NCBI RefSeq assembly: GCF_001418415.1
Contig: NZ_LIQT01000154.1
Coordinates: 1-32,274 of the forward strand
Direction: 5' to 3'
Length of the DNA: 32,274 nucleotides
Origin: Streptomyces hirsutus
GTDB taxonomy: Bacteria; Actinomycetota; Actinomycetes; Streptomycetales; Streptomycetaceae
Each line of letters opens with the position of its first letter. Positions within the stretch are counted from its first letter, which is position 1. Made by a program: the position numbers and the translations under genes. The notes beneath the pieces were generated by a model that ran no database searches, was not told the DNA's origin, and saw only the letters and a list, made by a program, of their open reading frames with translations. Below, piece after piece: positions 32,244 through 32,274 of this stretch.

Positions 32244-32274
32244 TCATGGCAGGGTCCATTTCTGGTTGGGTCCG
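32244..32274 (-). CDS. C-terminal end of a probable ricin/CBM13 lectin-domain protein (partial)
   Basis: Only the last nine codons are in the window: reading leftwards from the edge they give GPNQKWTLP and then TGA at 32244. The N-Q-K-W ending is the Q-x-W motif that closes ricin-type beta-trefoil (CBM13) domains at the very end of many Streptomyces secreted glycosidases. The rest of the gene lies beyond the window. The call rests on a short match. Confidence 0.5.
   Translation of the reverse strand, partial: GPNQKWTLP

Overview
The window looks like Streptomyces (or a very close actinomycete). Base composition is very G+C rich, third codon positions are almost all G or C, and GTG/TTG starts and 4-base GTGA overlaps are common. 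It also carries the 5' end of a Streptomyces subtilisin inhibitor (SSI) gene, a resuscitation-promoting-factor-like protein, an ECF sigma/anti-sigma pair, a DUF1707 protein and a SpoIIE/STAS pair. No housekeeping gene is visible. Transposase, relaxase and regulator fragments are scattered throughout, so an accessory region such as a chromosome arm, a linear plasmid or a decayed island is likely. All family names come from recognising motifs by eye; no database search was possible.

Left part (1-7234): a decayed methyltransferase is followed by a tight same-strand cluster. It encodes a three-domain methyltransferase/Nudix/isoaspartyl-methyltransferase-like protein, an MFS exporter, a family 2 glycosyltransferase, a PIG-L (LmbE) deacetylase and a double-Nudix protein. 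The first three genes overlap. The set reads like a small tailoring-and-export pathway whose product I cannot name.

7245-16000 is mostly a mobile-element graveyard: IS5 ends, an rve-type transposase, IS3, IS21 IstB, a TniB-like ATPase, IS6 and a helicase-associated tail. Islands of apparently intact genes sit within it: a 102-aa protein with a strongly folded leader, a class I methyltransferase, a DUF5701 protein, an Rpf-like secreted protein, a HEAT-repeat protein and a GNAT acetyltransferase.

16095-20516 holds a histidine-rich 58-aa peptide, a hairpin, an ABC exporter and a translationally coupled Ser/Thr kinase. Facing them is an ECF sigma factor with its zinc-finger anti-sigma factor. 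21857-23203 is an aldo/keto reductase-MerR operon with a textbook 19-bp-spacer MerR promoter that probably gives a leaderless transcript.

23204-30491 mixes a relaxase fragment next to an 8-bp tandem repeat, a lipoprotein, a DUF1707 protein, a WYL regulator broken by a 23-bp tandem duplication and fused by deletion to a 5'-truncated GAF-SpoIIE phosphatase, its STAS partner, a VWA protein, and an IS30 remnant that cuts off an SSI gene. The right end has two conserved-looking hypothetical proteins, a 50-bp near-perfect palindrome and the last nine codons of a probable ricin/CBM13 lectin gene entering on the minus strand.
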